In this document: positions 1 through 8,418 of the stretch, piece by piece
Numbering within the stretch: position 1 is the stretch's first letter
Layout of the letters: each line of letters opens with the position of its first letter
Assembly: GCF_041537925.1 (NCBI RefSeq)
Contig: NZ_JBGOSH010000008.1
Location: forward strand, 178,079-242,078
Length of the DNA stretch: 64,000 nt
Source: Ruegeria_C sp041537925
GTDB lineage: Bacteria; Pseudomonadota; Alphaproteobacteria; Rhodobacterales; Rhodobacteraceae
Reading direction: 5' to 3'
Translations under genes and position numbers: made by a program
Notes under the pieces: generated by a model
Seen by the model: only the letters and a program-made list of their open reading frames with translations
Database searches by the model: none
Told to the model about the DNA's origin: nothing

Positions 1-1
1 C

Positions 2-241
2 TCAATTCGGAACGAAATGGACCTCAAGAAACCTGTGGTTATGGCGGCTCTGCATGACCTGAACCTTGCGGCAAAATTCTGTGACCGCATGGTGCTGCTG
101 TGCGAAGGTTTCATCCTTGCGGATGGTCCGCCGGAACATCTTCTCGCGCTTCCTGAAATCGGTAAAACCTATCGCGTCGAAACTGATCTGGAACAAACGA
201 AGCGCGGTGCGCTTTACGTTGACGCCAGACTGTCGGCTTAA
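2..241 (+). CDS. ABC transporter ATP-binding protein, FecCD/heme-iron type (3' end only)
   Basis: The gene is open at the left edge of the window, so only the last 79 residues are present. They contain the H-loop in the context LHDLNLAAKFCDR, followed by 'G' and 'ADGPPEHLL' segments that are characteristic of the C-terminal part of ATPases serving FecCD-type siderophore, heme or B12 importers. Walker A, signature and Walker B motifs lie outside the window. The protein would sit on the cytoplasmic face of an inner-membrane importer and hydrolyse ATP. Substrate cannot be told from this piece. The first methionine seen, at position 17, is internal to the domain and not the start. Confidence 0.85.
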   Translation, partial: SIRNEMDLKKPVVMAALHDLNLAAKFCDRMVLLCEGFILADGPPEHLLALPEIGKTYRVETDLEQTKRGALYVDARLSA

Positions 242-470
242 GCGGGCCCATTGATGGTGCAGACTTCATTTCATTCCACAGCGTATGAGGCTGCGTACGC
301 CAGCGGTTGTCGGCATACTTCAAGCAGACATTGGCACTCCTGCAGCGAAAGCTCACTTTGTCCCGCGAAACAGACCTTTGACTCATGCCGCGAGGACGCC
401 GCCGGGTTAAGTCCAGCACGCTGTTGCGTACTGGCTTAGACCCACTATTTTGACGCCTGAGTGACCCGCC
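242..470. other. Intergenic stretch without a supported gene
   Basis: These bases separate two converging genes. No reading frame here has a ribosome-binding site or recognisable protein. The middle (about 290-380) has an unusual, less GC-biased composition and includes a CAAGCAGACATTGG-like word resembling short dispersed sequences I associate with Roseobacter genomes. That association is from memory and not established here. Confidence 0.3.
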
Positions 471-1916
471 TCAACCCGGATCCATATTGTAGATCAACCG
501 CTCGTCGCAGGGGGCAATGCGTAGGATGTTGGTGGTGCCGGGCACGTTGAAGGGTACACCCGCAGTGACCACGATCTGGTCGGTTTCGGTGGCGAACCCG
601 CCCGAGCGGGCGGCGCGGGCGGCAGCGACGACGGCGCCCTTGAACCGTTCCAATTCGGGCGTGATGACGCAGTTGCACCCCCAGGACAGGCAAAGCCGCC
701 GGGCGGTGCCCAGCACCGATGTCATCGCGATGATCGGGATGCCGGGCCTCTCGCGGGCGGTCAGCAAGCCGGTGGTGCCGCTTTGGGTAAAGCAGCAGAT
801 CGCCTTGATCTCGGTCTTTTCGGCGATCTCGCGGGCGGCAGCGACGATGCCGTCGGCAACGGTGGTCCCAGCGGCCGACCGGGATGCCGCGATGATCAGC
901 GTATAGGTCGGGTCGGCCTCGACCTCGATGGCCACCTTGTTCATGGTGCTGACAGATTCTACCGGATAGGACCCGGCGGCGGATTCGGCGCTCAGCATTA
1001 TGGCGTCGGTGCCCTCGTAGATCGCGGTGGCCACGTCAGAAACTTCTGCCCGGGTCGGCATAGGGCTTTCGATCATGCTTTCCAGCATCTGGGTCGCCAC
1101 AATCACCGGCTTGGCAGCGGCCCGGCATTTTCGCACTAGCCGCTTCTGGATCGGCGGCACCGCCGAGACTGGCAGTTCCACCCCCAGATCGCCCCGCGCC
1201 ACCATGATCCCGTCCGAGGCATCCAGAATGTCGTCAAATTCTTCGATGGCGGCCGGTTTCTCGATCTTGCTGAGGATCGCGGCCCGGCCATCGGCCAGCG
1301 CGCGCGCCTCGAACACGTCGCGGGCTCGCTGCACGAAGCTGAGCGCCAGCCAGTCCACACCCAGTTCGCAGACGAACTCAAGGTCCTTGCGGTCCTTCTC
1401 CGACAGCGCCGCCAGCGGCAGCACCACATCCGGAACGTTCACACCCTTACGGTTGGAAATGGTACCGCCCGTCTCGACGGTTGTGTTGGCGAAATCAGGG
1501 CCGCATTCCTGCACGATCAGGCGGATCTTGCCGTCGTTGACCAAAAGCCGCGAACCGGATTCCAGCGCCTGAAAGATCTCGGGATGCGGCAAACAGACCC
1601 GGGCGGCATCCCCCGGCGTTTCATCCAGATCAAGTCGGAATGCCGCGCCTTCGACCAGTTCCTCGGCCTCGTTGGCAAAGACACCGACGCGCAGCTTCGG
1701 CCCCTGCAGATCGGCCAGAATGGCGATCGGGCTGTCCAGATCCTGTTCGATCTTTCGTATGATGCTGTGTTTCTCGCGAATCTCATCATGGCTGCCATGG
1801 CTCATGTTCAGCCGAAACACATCCGCGCCCGCCTCGTGCAGAGCACGGATTGTCTCATAGGTATCTGACGCCGGTCCCAGCGTCGCCACGATTTTCACAT
1901 TTCTCAGACGTCGCAC
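471..1916 (-). CDS. pyk: Pyruvate kinase
   Basis: This 481-residue protein catalyses phosphoenolpyruvate + ADP to pyruvate + ATP, the last step of glycolysis, in the cytoplasm. It shows the family hallmarks in order: the N-terminal KIVATLGPAS strand (residues 8-17), FRLNMSHG (34-41), the substrate loop QGPKLRVG (71-78), SKIEKP with the catalytic lysine, MVARGDLGVELP, and VIVATQMLESM. The C-terminal third is the usual regulatory alpha/beta domain. Length is normal for a bacterial type II-like enzyme. The start is a GTG, supported by an AGGAGGG ribosome-binding site immediately upstream and by the position of the first conserved strand. It is transcribed divergently from the N-formylglutamate amidohydrolase gene, with about 115 bases between them. 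Confidence 0.97.
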   Translation of the reverse strand: MRRLRNVKIVATLGPASDTYETIRALHEAGADVFRLNMSHGSHDEIREKHSIIRKIEQDLDSPIAILADLQGPKLRVGVFANEAEELVEGAAFRLDLDETPGDAARVCLPHPEIFQALESGSRLLVNDGKIRLIVQECGPDFANTTVETGGTISNRKGVNVPDVVLPLAALSEKDRKDLEFVCELGVDWLALSFVQRARDVFEARALADGRAAILSKIEKPAAIEEFDDILDASDGIMVARGDLGVELPVSAVPPIQKRLVRKCRAAAKPVIVATQMLESMIESPMPTRAEVSDVATAIYEGTDAIMLSAESAAGSYPVESVSTMNKVAIEVEADPTYTLIIAASRSAAGTTVADGIVAAAREIAEKTEIKAICCFTQSGTTGLLTARERPGIPIIAMTSVLGTARRLCLSWGCNCVITPELERFKGAVVAAARAARSGGFATETDQIVVTAGVPFNVPGTTNILRIAPCDERLIYNMDPG

Positions 1917-2032
1917 TGCTTTGCCCTCCTGCCATGCCGGATGTTACCGCAAACATCACTTGCGCCGCTTATGACCCAATTCCCTTTTACAGGCAACTGT
2001 CCTAGAGGTGCGCCAAACAAGATGACAGGCTG

Positions 2033-2770
2033 ATGACATATTCTCCCTTTTTCATTCATGGCGAGGATCGCCCCGGGCGCTGGCTGATCACCTGCGATCA
2101 CGCCACCAATCTGGTGCCTCCCGCGATCAATGCTGGCGATCTGGGTCTGCCGCGCGAGGATATGGAACGCCACATCGCCTATGATGTCGGCGCATACGAG
2201 GTGTCCAAACACCTGGGAGAGCTGTTGAACGCACCGGTGATCGCGGCCAATTTCTCGCGCCTGGCCATCGACCCCAACCGGGGCGAAGACGACCCCACGC
2301 TGTTGATGAAGCTCTATGACGGGTCGGTCATCTCCGCCAACCGCCACGCCGGTGCAGAGGAACGCGAGCGGCGGCTGAACCTGTGTTACCGGCCCTATCA
2401 CACAGCCTACGAGAAACTGGCGGCGCTGCCGCATATGGTGGTGATCGCCATGCATTCGTTCACCCGGCAGCTGCGCGGACGCGCGCCACGGCCCTGGCAT
2501 GTGGGCGTTCTGCATACCCCGGACGAACGGTTCTCGCGCCCCCTGGTCGACCGGCTAAAGGCGGAACCCGATCTCTGTATCGGCGTGAACGAACCCTATA
2601 CTGGCGTCCTGCCCGGGGACTCCATCGATCAACACTGCACCGCGCACCATCGCCCCAATGCCCTGATCGAGTTGCGCAACGACCTGATCGCCGATCATAC
2701 GGGGCAACGGGAATGGGCCGAACGGTTGGCGACGATCCTACAGGACGCATTGGCGGCAAGCAGCCTGTGA
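2033..2770 (+). CDS. N-formylglutamate amidohydrolase family protein
   Basis: A 245-residue cytoplasmic protein of the N-formylglutamate amidohydrolase (FGase) family, zinc-dependent deformylases best known from histidine degradation. The early TCDHATN motif (around residue 25), the AIDPNRG segment, the VIAMHSFTR strand and the late DQHCTAHHRPNALIELRND region fit the family's metal-binding histidines and acidic residues. No other hut gene is near, and the Rhodobacterales carry FGase homologues outside hut clusters, so the substrate may be another N-acyl amino acid. The start ATG is 117 bases from the divergent pyk start. A weak ribosome-binding site leaves the exact start slightly uncertain. 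Confidence 0.85.
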   Translation: MTYSPFFIHGEDRPGRWLITCDHATNLVPPAINAGDLGLPREDMERHIAYDVGAYEVSKHLGELLNAPVIAANFSRLAIDPNRGEDDPTLLMKLYDGSVISANRHAGAEERERRLNLCYRPYHTAYEKLAALPHMVVIAMHSFTRQLRGRAPRPWHVGVLHTPDERFSRPLVDRLKAEPDLCIGVNEPYTGVLPGDSIDQHCTAHHRPNALIELRNDLIADHTGQREWAERLATILQDALAASSL

Positions 2771-2857
2771 CATAATGTCCGCAGCGCGCGAAGCCACCCG
2801 CGCGATTTCTTGTGCGGCCACCGCTGCATCCCCATCTTGAAGGCAATGGAGGCGCCT

Positions 2858-3097
2858 ATGACACAGGACACCCTGACTGCGGTTTTCGGATGGATGACAA
2901 TCCTCAATTTCGCCGTGCTGATCTTCAGCACCGTCATGATCGTGTCACTGAAGGACTGGATCGCCGGCATTCACGGCCGCATGTTCGATATGCAGCCCGC
3001 TGAGATGCGCATGGTCTATTTCAGATATCTGGCGAACTACAAGATCCTGACACTGATCTTCTGCCTGATGCCTTGGCTTGCCCTGAAACTGGCCTGA
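2858..3097 (+). CDS. Small two-helix membrane protein, DUF6868-like
   Basis: This 79-residue protein has two hydrophobic stretches (about residues 8-27 and 55-75) joined by a polar loop containing FDMQPAEMRMVYFRYLA, a layout I recognise from a Rhodobacterales family of uncharacterised inner-membrane proteins (DUF6868). The start chosen is the ATG preceded by GGAGG at a good distance. An upstream in-frame ATG at 2810 lacks such a site and would add a non-hydrophobic leader. It lies 87 bases after the FGase gene and 93 bases before the DUF1244 gene on the same strand, so co-transcription is possible. No function can be assigned. Confidence 0.7.
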   Translation: MTQDTLTAVFGWMTILNFAVLIFSTVMIVSLKDWIAGIHGRMFDMQPAEMRMVYFRYLANYKILTLIFCLMPWLALKLA

Positions 3098-3190
3098 CGG
3101 CGCGCCACACGCATCGTCAGAGGTTTGTCTTTTGCCGCGACTTGTGGTGTTACTCCACGCCAGCCCACCTCATATCCACGGAGCCGGACA

Positions 3191-3505
3191 ATGGACCCTC
3201 AAACCGAAATCGAGCTTCAGGCCGCCGCCTTTCGCCGACTGCAGCAGCACCTGATGCAAGACCGCACCGACGTCCAGAACATCGACATGATGAACCTCGC
3301 CGGATTCTGCCGAAACTGCCTGAGCCGCTGGTATCAGGAAGCGGCGAATGAAAAAGGCATCGAGATGGACAAGACCGAGGCGCGCGAGATTTTCTACGGC
3401 ATGACCATGGACGAATGGAAATCCACCTATCAGAACGAGGCCAGCCCGCAGCAGCATGCCGCCTTCGAAACCGCATTCAAGGAAAACGTGCTGGACAAGG
3501 AATAG
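3191..3505 (+). CDS. DUF1244 family protein
   Basis: A 104-residue soluble protein matching the DUF1244 family: an N-terminal helical stretch with LQAAAFRRLQQHL, then the conserved NLAGFCRNCLSRWYQEAA segment with two cysteines, and the GIEMDKTEAREIFYGM block. These helical proteins are widespread in Alphaproteobacteria and some Gammaproteobacteria; structures are known but no function is. The ATG at 3191 is preferred over an in-frame ATG at 3125 because family members begin within a few residues of here. It follows the small membrane protein gene on the same strand. Confidence 0.85.
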   Translation: MDPQTEIELQAAAFRRLQQHLMQDRTDVQNIDMMNLAGFCRNCLSRWYQEAANEKGIEMDKTEAREIFYGMTMDEWKSTYQNEASPQQHAAFETAFKENVLDKE

Positions 3506-3794
3506 AGCCTTACCCGGACCCGACCACCTGATCCGTGTGGCGTATCAGAGAATTTGACGCAGGAAACTCTCAGCCCGGTGATTAGCCGGAGTCCAAGTTC
3601 CAGGCGCCTTATCTGAGCGATCCTTAGTGCCACATTGCTTGCGCCGTTTGTTTCGCTTCAATCGTGAAATTGCCGTGCAAACTTTTGAGGCCAGAAAGCG
3701 CTGCGCGGACTTGGCCGCCGGTCGTGTCGATAGCCCTACCACATTGGATTGAAAAGCAATTCGGTAACTCAATGCTCGTCGCGAGGGACGCACT
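3506..3794. other. Intergenic, low GC, no supported gene
   Basis: About 290 bases before the transporter at 3795. Codon-like periodicity is absent on the plus strand. On the minus strand a basic stretch can be read (about 3545-3660), but it lacks a start signal and I do not recognise it. Together with the following gene this stretch is less GC-rich than its neighbours. Confidence 0.3.
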
Positions 3795-4232
3795 ATGCTG
3801 GAAACTCTATTAGTTGTGGGAATTGGCCTCGCCGGCGGCATCGCAGTTGGGGCGCAAGCGCCAATAGCTGGATCAATGGGGAATCGCATTGGCGGTGCGG
3901 CGGGAAGCTTGATTGTTCATCTAAGTGGAGCGGCAGCGTCTCTTGCGCTGTTGATCATCCGTGGTGGCGAAAATATCAGCGATTGGCGCAGCTTACCTTG
4001 GTATATGCTCGGGAGCGGCGTCTTCGGACTGGTACTATACTTGTCGTTAAGTCAAACCATACCGAAATTGGGCGCTACCTCCGCAATAACTCTCATCGTA
4101 GTTGGGCAACTTATGGCAGGGATGGTTATAGACCATTTTGGCCTTTTCGAAGTTTCGGCTAGGAGTGTTGACTTACGCCGGATTCTTGCCACAGCTCTAC
4201 TTCTCGCTGGAGCATATTTGATGCTTCGCTGA
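3795..4232 (+). CDS. DMT-type transporter, YdcZ/DUF606 family
   Basis: A 145-residue integral membrane protein with five hydrophobic segments spaced through its length. It matches the small DUF606 (YdcZ) branch of the drug/metabolite transporter superfamily: an N-terminal GLAGGIAVGAQAPI motif, a conserved QAPIAGSMGNRIGG loop, and the TSAITLIVVGQLMAGMVIDHFGLF block. These short proteins are thought to work as pairs, but no partner gene is adjacent. Base composition is visibly less GC-rich (many A/T-ending codons) than flanking genes, which suggests recent acquisition. The substrate is unknown. It is followed by a hairpin at 4361-4398. Confidence 0.8.
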   Translation: MLETLLVVGIGLAGGIAVGAQAPIAGSMGNRIGGAAGSLIVHLSGAAASLALLIIRGGENISDWRSLPWYMLGSGVFGLVLYLSLSQTIPKLGATSAITLIVVGQLMAGMVIDHFGLFEVSARSVDLRRILATALLLAGAYLMLR

Positions 4233-4594
4233 AGATACCGGCTGAATTTTCACACGTTGCTTTGGGCTAGAAGCAGACATCCACGATGCTTCTCGCACAC
4301 GGCTCCTTTGGGTACGGATCGTAGCTTCCGCCACGATTTCTAGCCATGTGTCCAGTCACAACCCGCCGCCGATTCTGTTCAGGCGGGTCTTTTTCTTTCC
4401 AACTGCCGGGTTTTGTGCACAAATGGAAAGTCCAGGGGACAGCAATGCCAGACGCGCAGAATACAAGACCGCACGGCCGCACCCGGTCCGACGCCGGCGA
4501 CCGTAGCCACCGCCTCCGATGACGTAGCGCCGCGCGGTTTAACCTGTCCGCGCCCCTCGCACAAACCATCCCACGCGCCGCGGAGAGTAAAGAT
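4233..4594 (+). other. Intergenic leader region before the SLC13 permease gene
   Basis: 362 bases without a supported gene. The only clear structure is the hairpin plus T-run at 4361-4398. Composition changes from A/T-rich on the left to GC-rich after about 4440, so the right edge of the transferred-looking patch may lie here. Confidence 0.35.
4361..4398 (+). terminator. Probable intrinsic terminator
   Basis: Seven-base stem ACCCGCC (4361-4367) pairs with GGCGGGT (4382-4388) around a 14-base loop, followed by CTTTTTCTTT. It lies 130 bases after the DMT transporter and about 200 bases before the permease gene, so it can end the former or act as a leader element of the latter. Confidence 0.55.
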
Positions 4595-6478
4595 TTGGAA
4601 CCACTTGCATTCACATTTGAGATGGGCGTCGTTGCGGCGATGCTCGCATTCACGGTCTTTCTATTCGTGTCGGAAATCATCCGCATCGACCTTGCCGCCA
4701 TCCTCGTGCTGGTGCTGCTGGGCATCTTCAGCTACCTGCCGGAGCTCGACAATCTGGCCGACCCGGCCCACCTGTTCGATGGCTTTGCCTCCAATGCGGT
4801 GATCTCGATCATCGCAGTCATGATCGTGGGCGCCGGGTTGGACCGGACCGGGATCATGAACAAGGTGGCCGCCAAGATCCTGAAACTGGGCGGCACGACC
4901 GAGGCACGCATCCTGCCCATCGTATCCGGCACTGTCGGCTTCATTTCCAGCTTTCTGCAGAATGTGGGGGCGGCAGCGCTGTTCCTGCCGGTGGTCAGCC
5001 GGATCTCGGTCCGCTCGGGCATCCCGCTCAGCCGTTTGCTGATGCCGATGGGGTTCTGCGCCATTCTGGGCGGGACCATGACGATGGTGGGGTCCTCGCC
5101 GCTGATCCTGCTGAACGACCTGATCCAGAGCGCCAATGCCGGCCTGCCCGAAGATCAGAAGATGCAGCCCTTTGGTCTATTCTCGGTCACCCCGATCGGG
5201 GCGGTGCTGATCCTGACCGGCATTCTCTATTTTCTGCTGCTGGGCCGCTGGGTCCTGCCCGGCGGGGCCGAGGACAGCGACGTGGCCTCGGCCCAGGGTA
5301 CATCGGAATACCTGCAGCGGGTCTATGGGCTGGATGCCAGCGTGTTCGAGGTCGAGGTACCCGAGGACAGCCCGCTGGTCGGCCAGATTCTGGCCGATAT
5401 CAACAATGAGAACAGCATATATATCATCTCGACGTTCTACCGCGGCAAATCTTCGATGGTGCAGATCCTCACCGCCGAGATCGCCGCACCCTGCCGGCTG
5501 GCCGTGATCGGCCAGGGCGGCGATGTCCGGCGCTTTGCCAAGCGTTTTGGTCTGACCGTGCGTCCCGAGCTGGACATCTTTTCCGAGGAGTTTGCTTCGA
5601 CCAATGCAGGTGTTGCCGAACTGGTCATCCCACCCGATTCCAAGCTGATCGGCAAAAGCCCCCGCGATCTCTTGCTGCGCAAGACCTATGGGCTGAGCCT
5701 GCTGGCGATCCATCGTGGTGAAGACACGTTGAGCCACGTCAAGACCGAAGACCATGTCCCGACGCAAATCGGACTGGTGCCCTTTCAGGCCGGAGACATG
5801 CTGGTCGGCCATACCCGCTGGGACAACCTGATGCGGCTCAAGCGCGATCCTGATTTCGTGGTGGTGACCGCCGATTTCCCGCAGGACGAGCTGCGCCCGC
5901 ACAAAGTAGGCTGGGCGCTGTTCTTCTTCGCGATCTCGCTGTCGCTGATCCTGTTCACCGATGTGCGCCTGTCGCTCTGTTTGCTGGTGGGCGCGGTGGG
6001 CATGATGCTGAGCCGGGTACTGAGCATCGACGAGGCCTATCGCGCGGTGGGCTGGAACACGGTGTTCCTGCTGGCCAGCCTGATCCCGCTGGGCCATGCA
6101 GTGCAGAACACCGGCACCGCCGCATGGATCGCGCAACAGATCCTGCTGGTCCTGGACGGCTGGCCGATCTGGGCGCTACAGGCCGGTGTGGCATTGCTGG
6201 CAACGGTGTTTTCGCTGGTCATGTCGAATGTCGGGGCGACGGTGCTGCTGGTGCCGCTGGCCGTGTCCATCGCCGTGGCGGCGGGGGCGAACCCGGCGGT
6301 GTTTGCCCTGACGGTGGCGATCTCGACCTCGAACTCGTTCATCATCCCCACCCATCAGGTCAATGCGCTGATCATGGGGCCCGCGGGCTACAAGGTGATG
6401 GATTTCGTCAAGAGCGGCGGCATCATGACCGTGCTGTTCTGGATCGTGTCGCTGCTGATGCTGAACCTGATATTCTGA
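4595..6478 (+). CDS. SLC13-family permease with two RCK_C (TrkA-C) domains
   Basis: A 627-residue inner-membrane carrier of the divalent anion:Na+ symporter (SLC13/CitMHS) superfamily. The first half carries about six hydrophobic helices (residues 10-220) with the family hairpin motif SFLQNVGAAALFLPVV. A soluble insert follows, with two RCK_C-like modules (about 240-325 and 335-415; the second has the ELVIPPDSKLIGKSPRDL pattern), then a second membrane half that repeats the motif as VMSNVGATVLLVPLAV and ends with SNSFIIPTHQVNAL. Such proteins move sulfate, tungstate, dicarboxylates or similar anions; the substrate is not evident. The TTG start is preceded by GGAGAG. A methionine nine codons further in is an alternative. 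It ends converging on the transaminase gene. Confidence 0.87.
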   Translation: MEPLAFTFEMGVVAAMLAFTVFLFVSEIIRIDLAAILVLVLLGIFSYLPELDNLADPAHLFDGFASNAVISIIAVMIVGAGLDRTGIMNKVAAKILKLGGTTEARILPIVSGTVGFISSFLQNVGAAALFLPVVSRISVRSGIPLSRLLMPMGFCAILGGTMTMVGSSPLILLNDLIQSANAGLPEDQKMQPFGLFSVTPIGAVLILTGILYFLLLGRWVLPGGAEDSDVASAQGTSEYLQRVYGLDASVFEVEVPEDSPLVGQILADINNENSIYIISTFYRGKSSMVQILTAEIAAPCRLAVIGQGGDVRRFAKRFGLTVRPELDIFSEEFASTNAGVAELVIPPDSKLIGKSPRDLLLRKTYGLSLLAIHRGEDTLSHVKTEDHVPTQIGLVPFQAGDMLVGHTRWDNLMRLKRDPDFVVVTADFPQDELRPHKVGWALFFFAISLSLILFTDVRLSLCLLVGAVGMMLSRVLSIDEAYRAVGWNTVFLLASLIPLGHAVQNTGTAAWIAQQILLVLDGWPIWALQAGVALLATVFSLVMSNVGATVLLVPLAVSIAVAAGANPAVFALTVAISTSNSFIIPTHQVNALIMGPAGYKVMDFVKSGGIMTVLFWIVSLLMLNLIF

Positions 6479-6480
6479 GC

Positions 6481-6501
6481 GGCGGGCCGCGCTGGCCCGC
6501 C
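6481..6501. terminator. Bidirectional hairpin between converging genes
   Basis: Perfect eight-base arms GGCGGGCC and GGCCCGCC with a five-base loop sit just after the permease stop and before the transaminase stop. No T-run follows on either strand, so it may be a weak or Rho-assisted terminator. Confidence 0.4.
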
Positions 6502-6512
6502 CGCTGATTGCT

Positions 6513-7370
6513 CTAGATCGCTGTCTTGCGGCTTTCGTCCAGATAGATCTCGCGCAGGCGCTTGGCGATCGGGCCAGGCGTGCCGTCGCCCAACTGCACG
6601 CCGTCAATCTCGACCACCGGCATCACAAAAGCGCTGGCCGAGGTGGTAAAGGCCTCATCCGCCTCTTTCGCCTCGTCGATGGTGAACAGCCGTTCCTCGA
6701 TCTGCATCTGCGCCTCTTCCGCCAGCCGCAACACCGCTTTGCGGGTGATACCGTGCAGGATGTCCGTGCTTAGCGGGCGGGTCACGATGGTGCCGTTCTT
6801 GATGAAATAGGCGTTGTTCGAGGTGCCCTCGGTCACATAGCCGTCCTCGACCATCCAGGCATCGTCGCACCCCGCCTTCTTGGCCATCATCTTGCCCATC
6901 GACGGGTAGAGCAGCTGCACGGTCTTGATGTCGCGGCGGCCCCAGCGGATATCGTCGATCGAGATGATCTTGGCACCCTTTTTCGAGGCCGGGCTATCGG
7001 CGAGGTTCGGTTTGTTCTGGGTAAACAGCACGATGCCCGGCTTGGTATCGGCGTCCGGGAAGGCGAAATCGCGATCCCCATCCGAGCCGCGCGTGACCTG
7101 AAGATAGACCAGACCTTCGACGATCCCGTTCTCCTCGACCAGCTTGCGGTGGATTTCCAGCAACTCGTCCTTGCTGCAGGGCGCGGCCATGTCCAGTTCT
7201 CGCAACGAGCGCTCCAGCCGTACCGCGTGACCGTCGAAATCGATCAGCTTGCCGTCGAGCACGCTGGTCACCTCATAGACCGCGTCCGCCATCAGGAAGC
7301 CACGGTCGAAGATCGAGATCTTGGCCTCGTCCTCGGGCAGGTATTCGCCATTCACAAAAACTGTGCGCAT
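6513..7370 (-). CDS. D-amino acid aminotransferase (PLP fold type IV)
   Basis: A 285-residue cytoplasmic PLP enzyme of aminotransferase class IV, of D-alanine/D-glutamate transaminase type. The internal-aldimine lysine is Lys149 in RRDIKTVQLL, and Glu181 in the VTEGTSNNAYF motif would contact the PLP pyridine nitrogen; both match the spacing known for D-amino acid transaminase. It would interconvert D-amino acids and 2-oxo acids, typically D-Ala + 2-oxoglutarate to pyruvate + D-Glu. The ATG at 7370 is chosen because MRTVFVNGEYLP is the usual family N-terminus and a GAGACAG site precedes it. Only ten bases separate it from dgcA, so the three genes dgcN-dgcA-transaminase look like one operon that channels D-amino groups through D-glutamate. 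Confidence 0.92.
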   Translation of the reverse strand: MRTVFVNGEYLPEDEAKISIFDRGFLMADAVYEVTSVLDGKLIDFDGHAVRLERSLRELDMAAPCSKDELLEIHRKLVEENGIVEGLVYLQVTRGSDGDRDFAFPDADTKPGIVLFTQNKPNLADSPASKKGAKIISIDDIRWGRRDIKTVQLLYPSMGKMMAKKAGCDDAWMVEDGYVTEGTSNNAYFIKNGTIVTRPLSTDILHGITRKAVLRLAEEAQMQIEERLFTIDEAKEADEAFTTSASAFVMPVVEIDGVQLGDGTPGPIAKRLREIYLDESRKTAI

Positions 7371-7380
7371 GATCTGTCTC

Positions 7381-8346
7381 CTATCCCCAGAGAGCCGCAT
7401 CCGGCGGATGCACGCCCTTGTGGTCAAATGTCAAAGCGTTGTCGCGGTCTTCGGCCAAGAGAAGCGGGCCGTCAAGGTCCGTTACCATCGCTCCCTGGGC
7501 CAGCAGGGTCGCAGGGGCCATCGCCAGCGACGATCCGACCATGCAACCGACCATCACGTCATAGCCTTCGGCCAGCGCCGCCGCACGCAGTTTCAGGGCC
7601 TCGGTCAGACCGCCGGTTTTGTCCAGTTTGATATTGGCGACGTCGTATTTGCCCTTGAGTTTGGGCAGGCTGGACCGGTCATGGCAGCTTTCATCGGCGC
7701 AGACCGGAACCGGGCGATCCATGCCCAGCAGTGGCTCGTCCTGACCTGCGGGAACCGGCTGTTCCACCAGCGCCACGCCAAGGCGAACCAGATGCAGGGC
7801 CAGATCGGAATAAACCTCCGCCGACCAGCCCTCGTTGGCGTCGATGATGATCTTTGCCTCTGGCGCACCGGCGCGCACCGCTTCCAGGCGCGGCATGTCA
7901 TCGGGGGTGCCGAGTTTGATCTTCAAGAGCGGACGATGGGCATTTTTGCTGGCCTGTTCCCGCATCTTGTCGGGCGTGTCCAGTGACAGGGTATAGGCCG
8001 TGATCTCTGGCCCCGGTGCAGGCAGACCGGCCAGTTCCCAGACCCGCTTGCCCGCGCGCTTGGCCTCCAGATCCCAAAGCGCGCAATCAACCGCGTTGCG
8101 AGCGGCCCCTGCGGGCAACAGTTCCGTCAGAGTGTCGCGGGTGAACGCCTCGGGCAGGCTGGCGATCTCAGCTTCGACCGATGCCAGCGTCTCATCATAG
8201 CGCGCATAAGGCACGCATTCGCCCAAGCCCTGATGCACTCCGTCGCTGATCCGGACTGTCAGCACCTTCGCCTCGGTCCGCGAACCGCGCGAAATTGTAA
8301 AGGCCTGCGCCAGCCGGAACACATCGCGAGAGACCTCTACCTGCAC
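7381..8346 (-). CDS. dgcA: N-acetyl-D-glutamate racemase DgcA (enolase superfamily)
   Basis: A 321-residue enolase-superfamily enzyme. The barrel carries the racemase pattern: KxK at Lys142/Lys144, metal ligands Asp169 (IIIDAN), Glu195 (VEQP) and Asp218 (CADES), and the second catalytic lysine Lys240 (NIKLDKTGG). By sequence alone it also resembles L-Ala-D/L-Glu dipeptide epimerases. Its position directly behind a DgcN homologue argues for the DgcA role in the D-glutamate pathway of marine Proteobacteria: racemising N-acetyl-D-glutamate to N-acetyl-L-glutamate. The start is a GTG (VQVEVS...) upstream of which lies AAGGGAT. It is 72 bases after dgcN and 10 bases before the transaminase gene. 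Confidence 0.85.
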   Translation of the reverse strand: MQVEVSRDVFRLAQAFTISRGSRTEAKVLTVRISDGVHQGLGECVPYARYDETLASVEAEIASLPEAFTRDTLTELLPAGAARNAVDCALWDLEAKRAGKRVWELAGLPAPGPEITAYTLSLDTPDKMREQASKNAHRPLLKIKLGTPDDMPRLEAVRAGAPEAKIIIDANEGWSAEVYSDLALHLVRLGVALVEQPVPAGQDEPLLGMDRPVPVCADESCHDRSSLPKLKGKYDVANIKLDKTGGLTEALKLRAAALAEGYDVMVGCMVGSSLAMAPATLLAQGAMVTDLDGPLLLAEDRDNALTFDHKGVHPPDAALWG

Positions 8347-8418
8347 GCGCCCATCCCTTCTTTTTCACTAAAAATCGTTCGCCAGGGGCAGAGACCCACC
8401 CCCGGCTCGCCGCTTAAA

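Noticed and set aside
7381..8346. L-Ala-D/L-Glu dipeptide epimerase of murein recycling
   Set aside because: Catalytic residues fit both activities, but the adjacent DgcN homologue and D-amino-acid transaminase favour N-acetyl-D-glutamate racemase.
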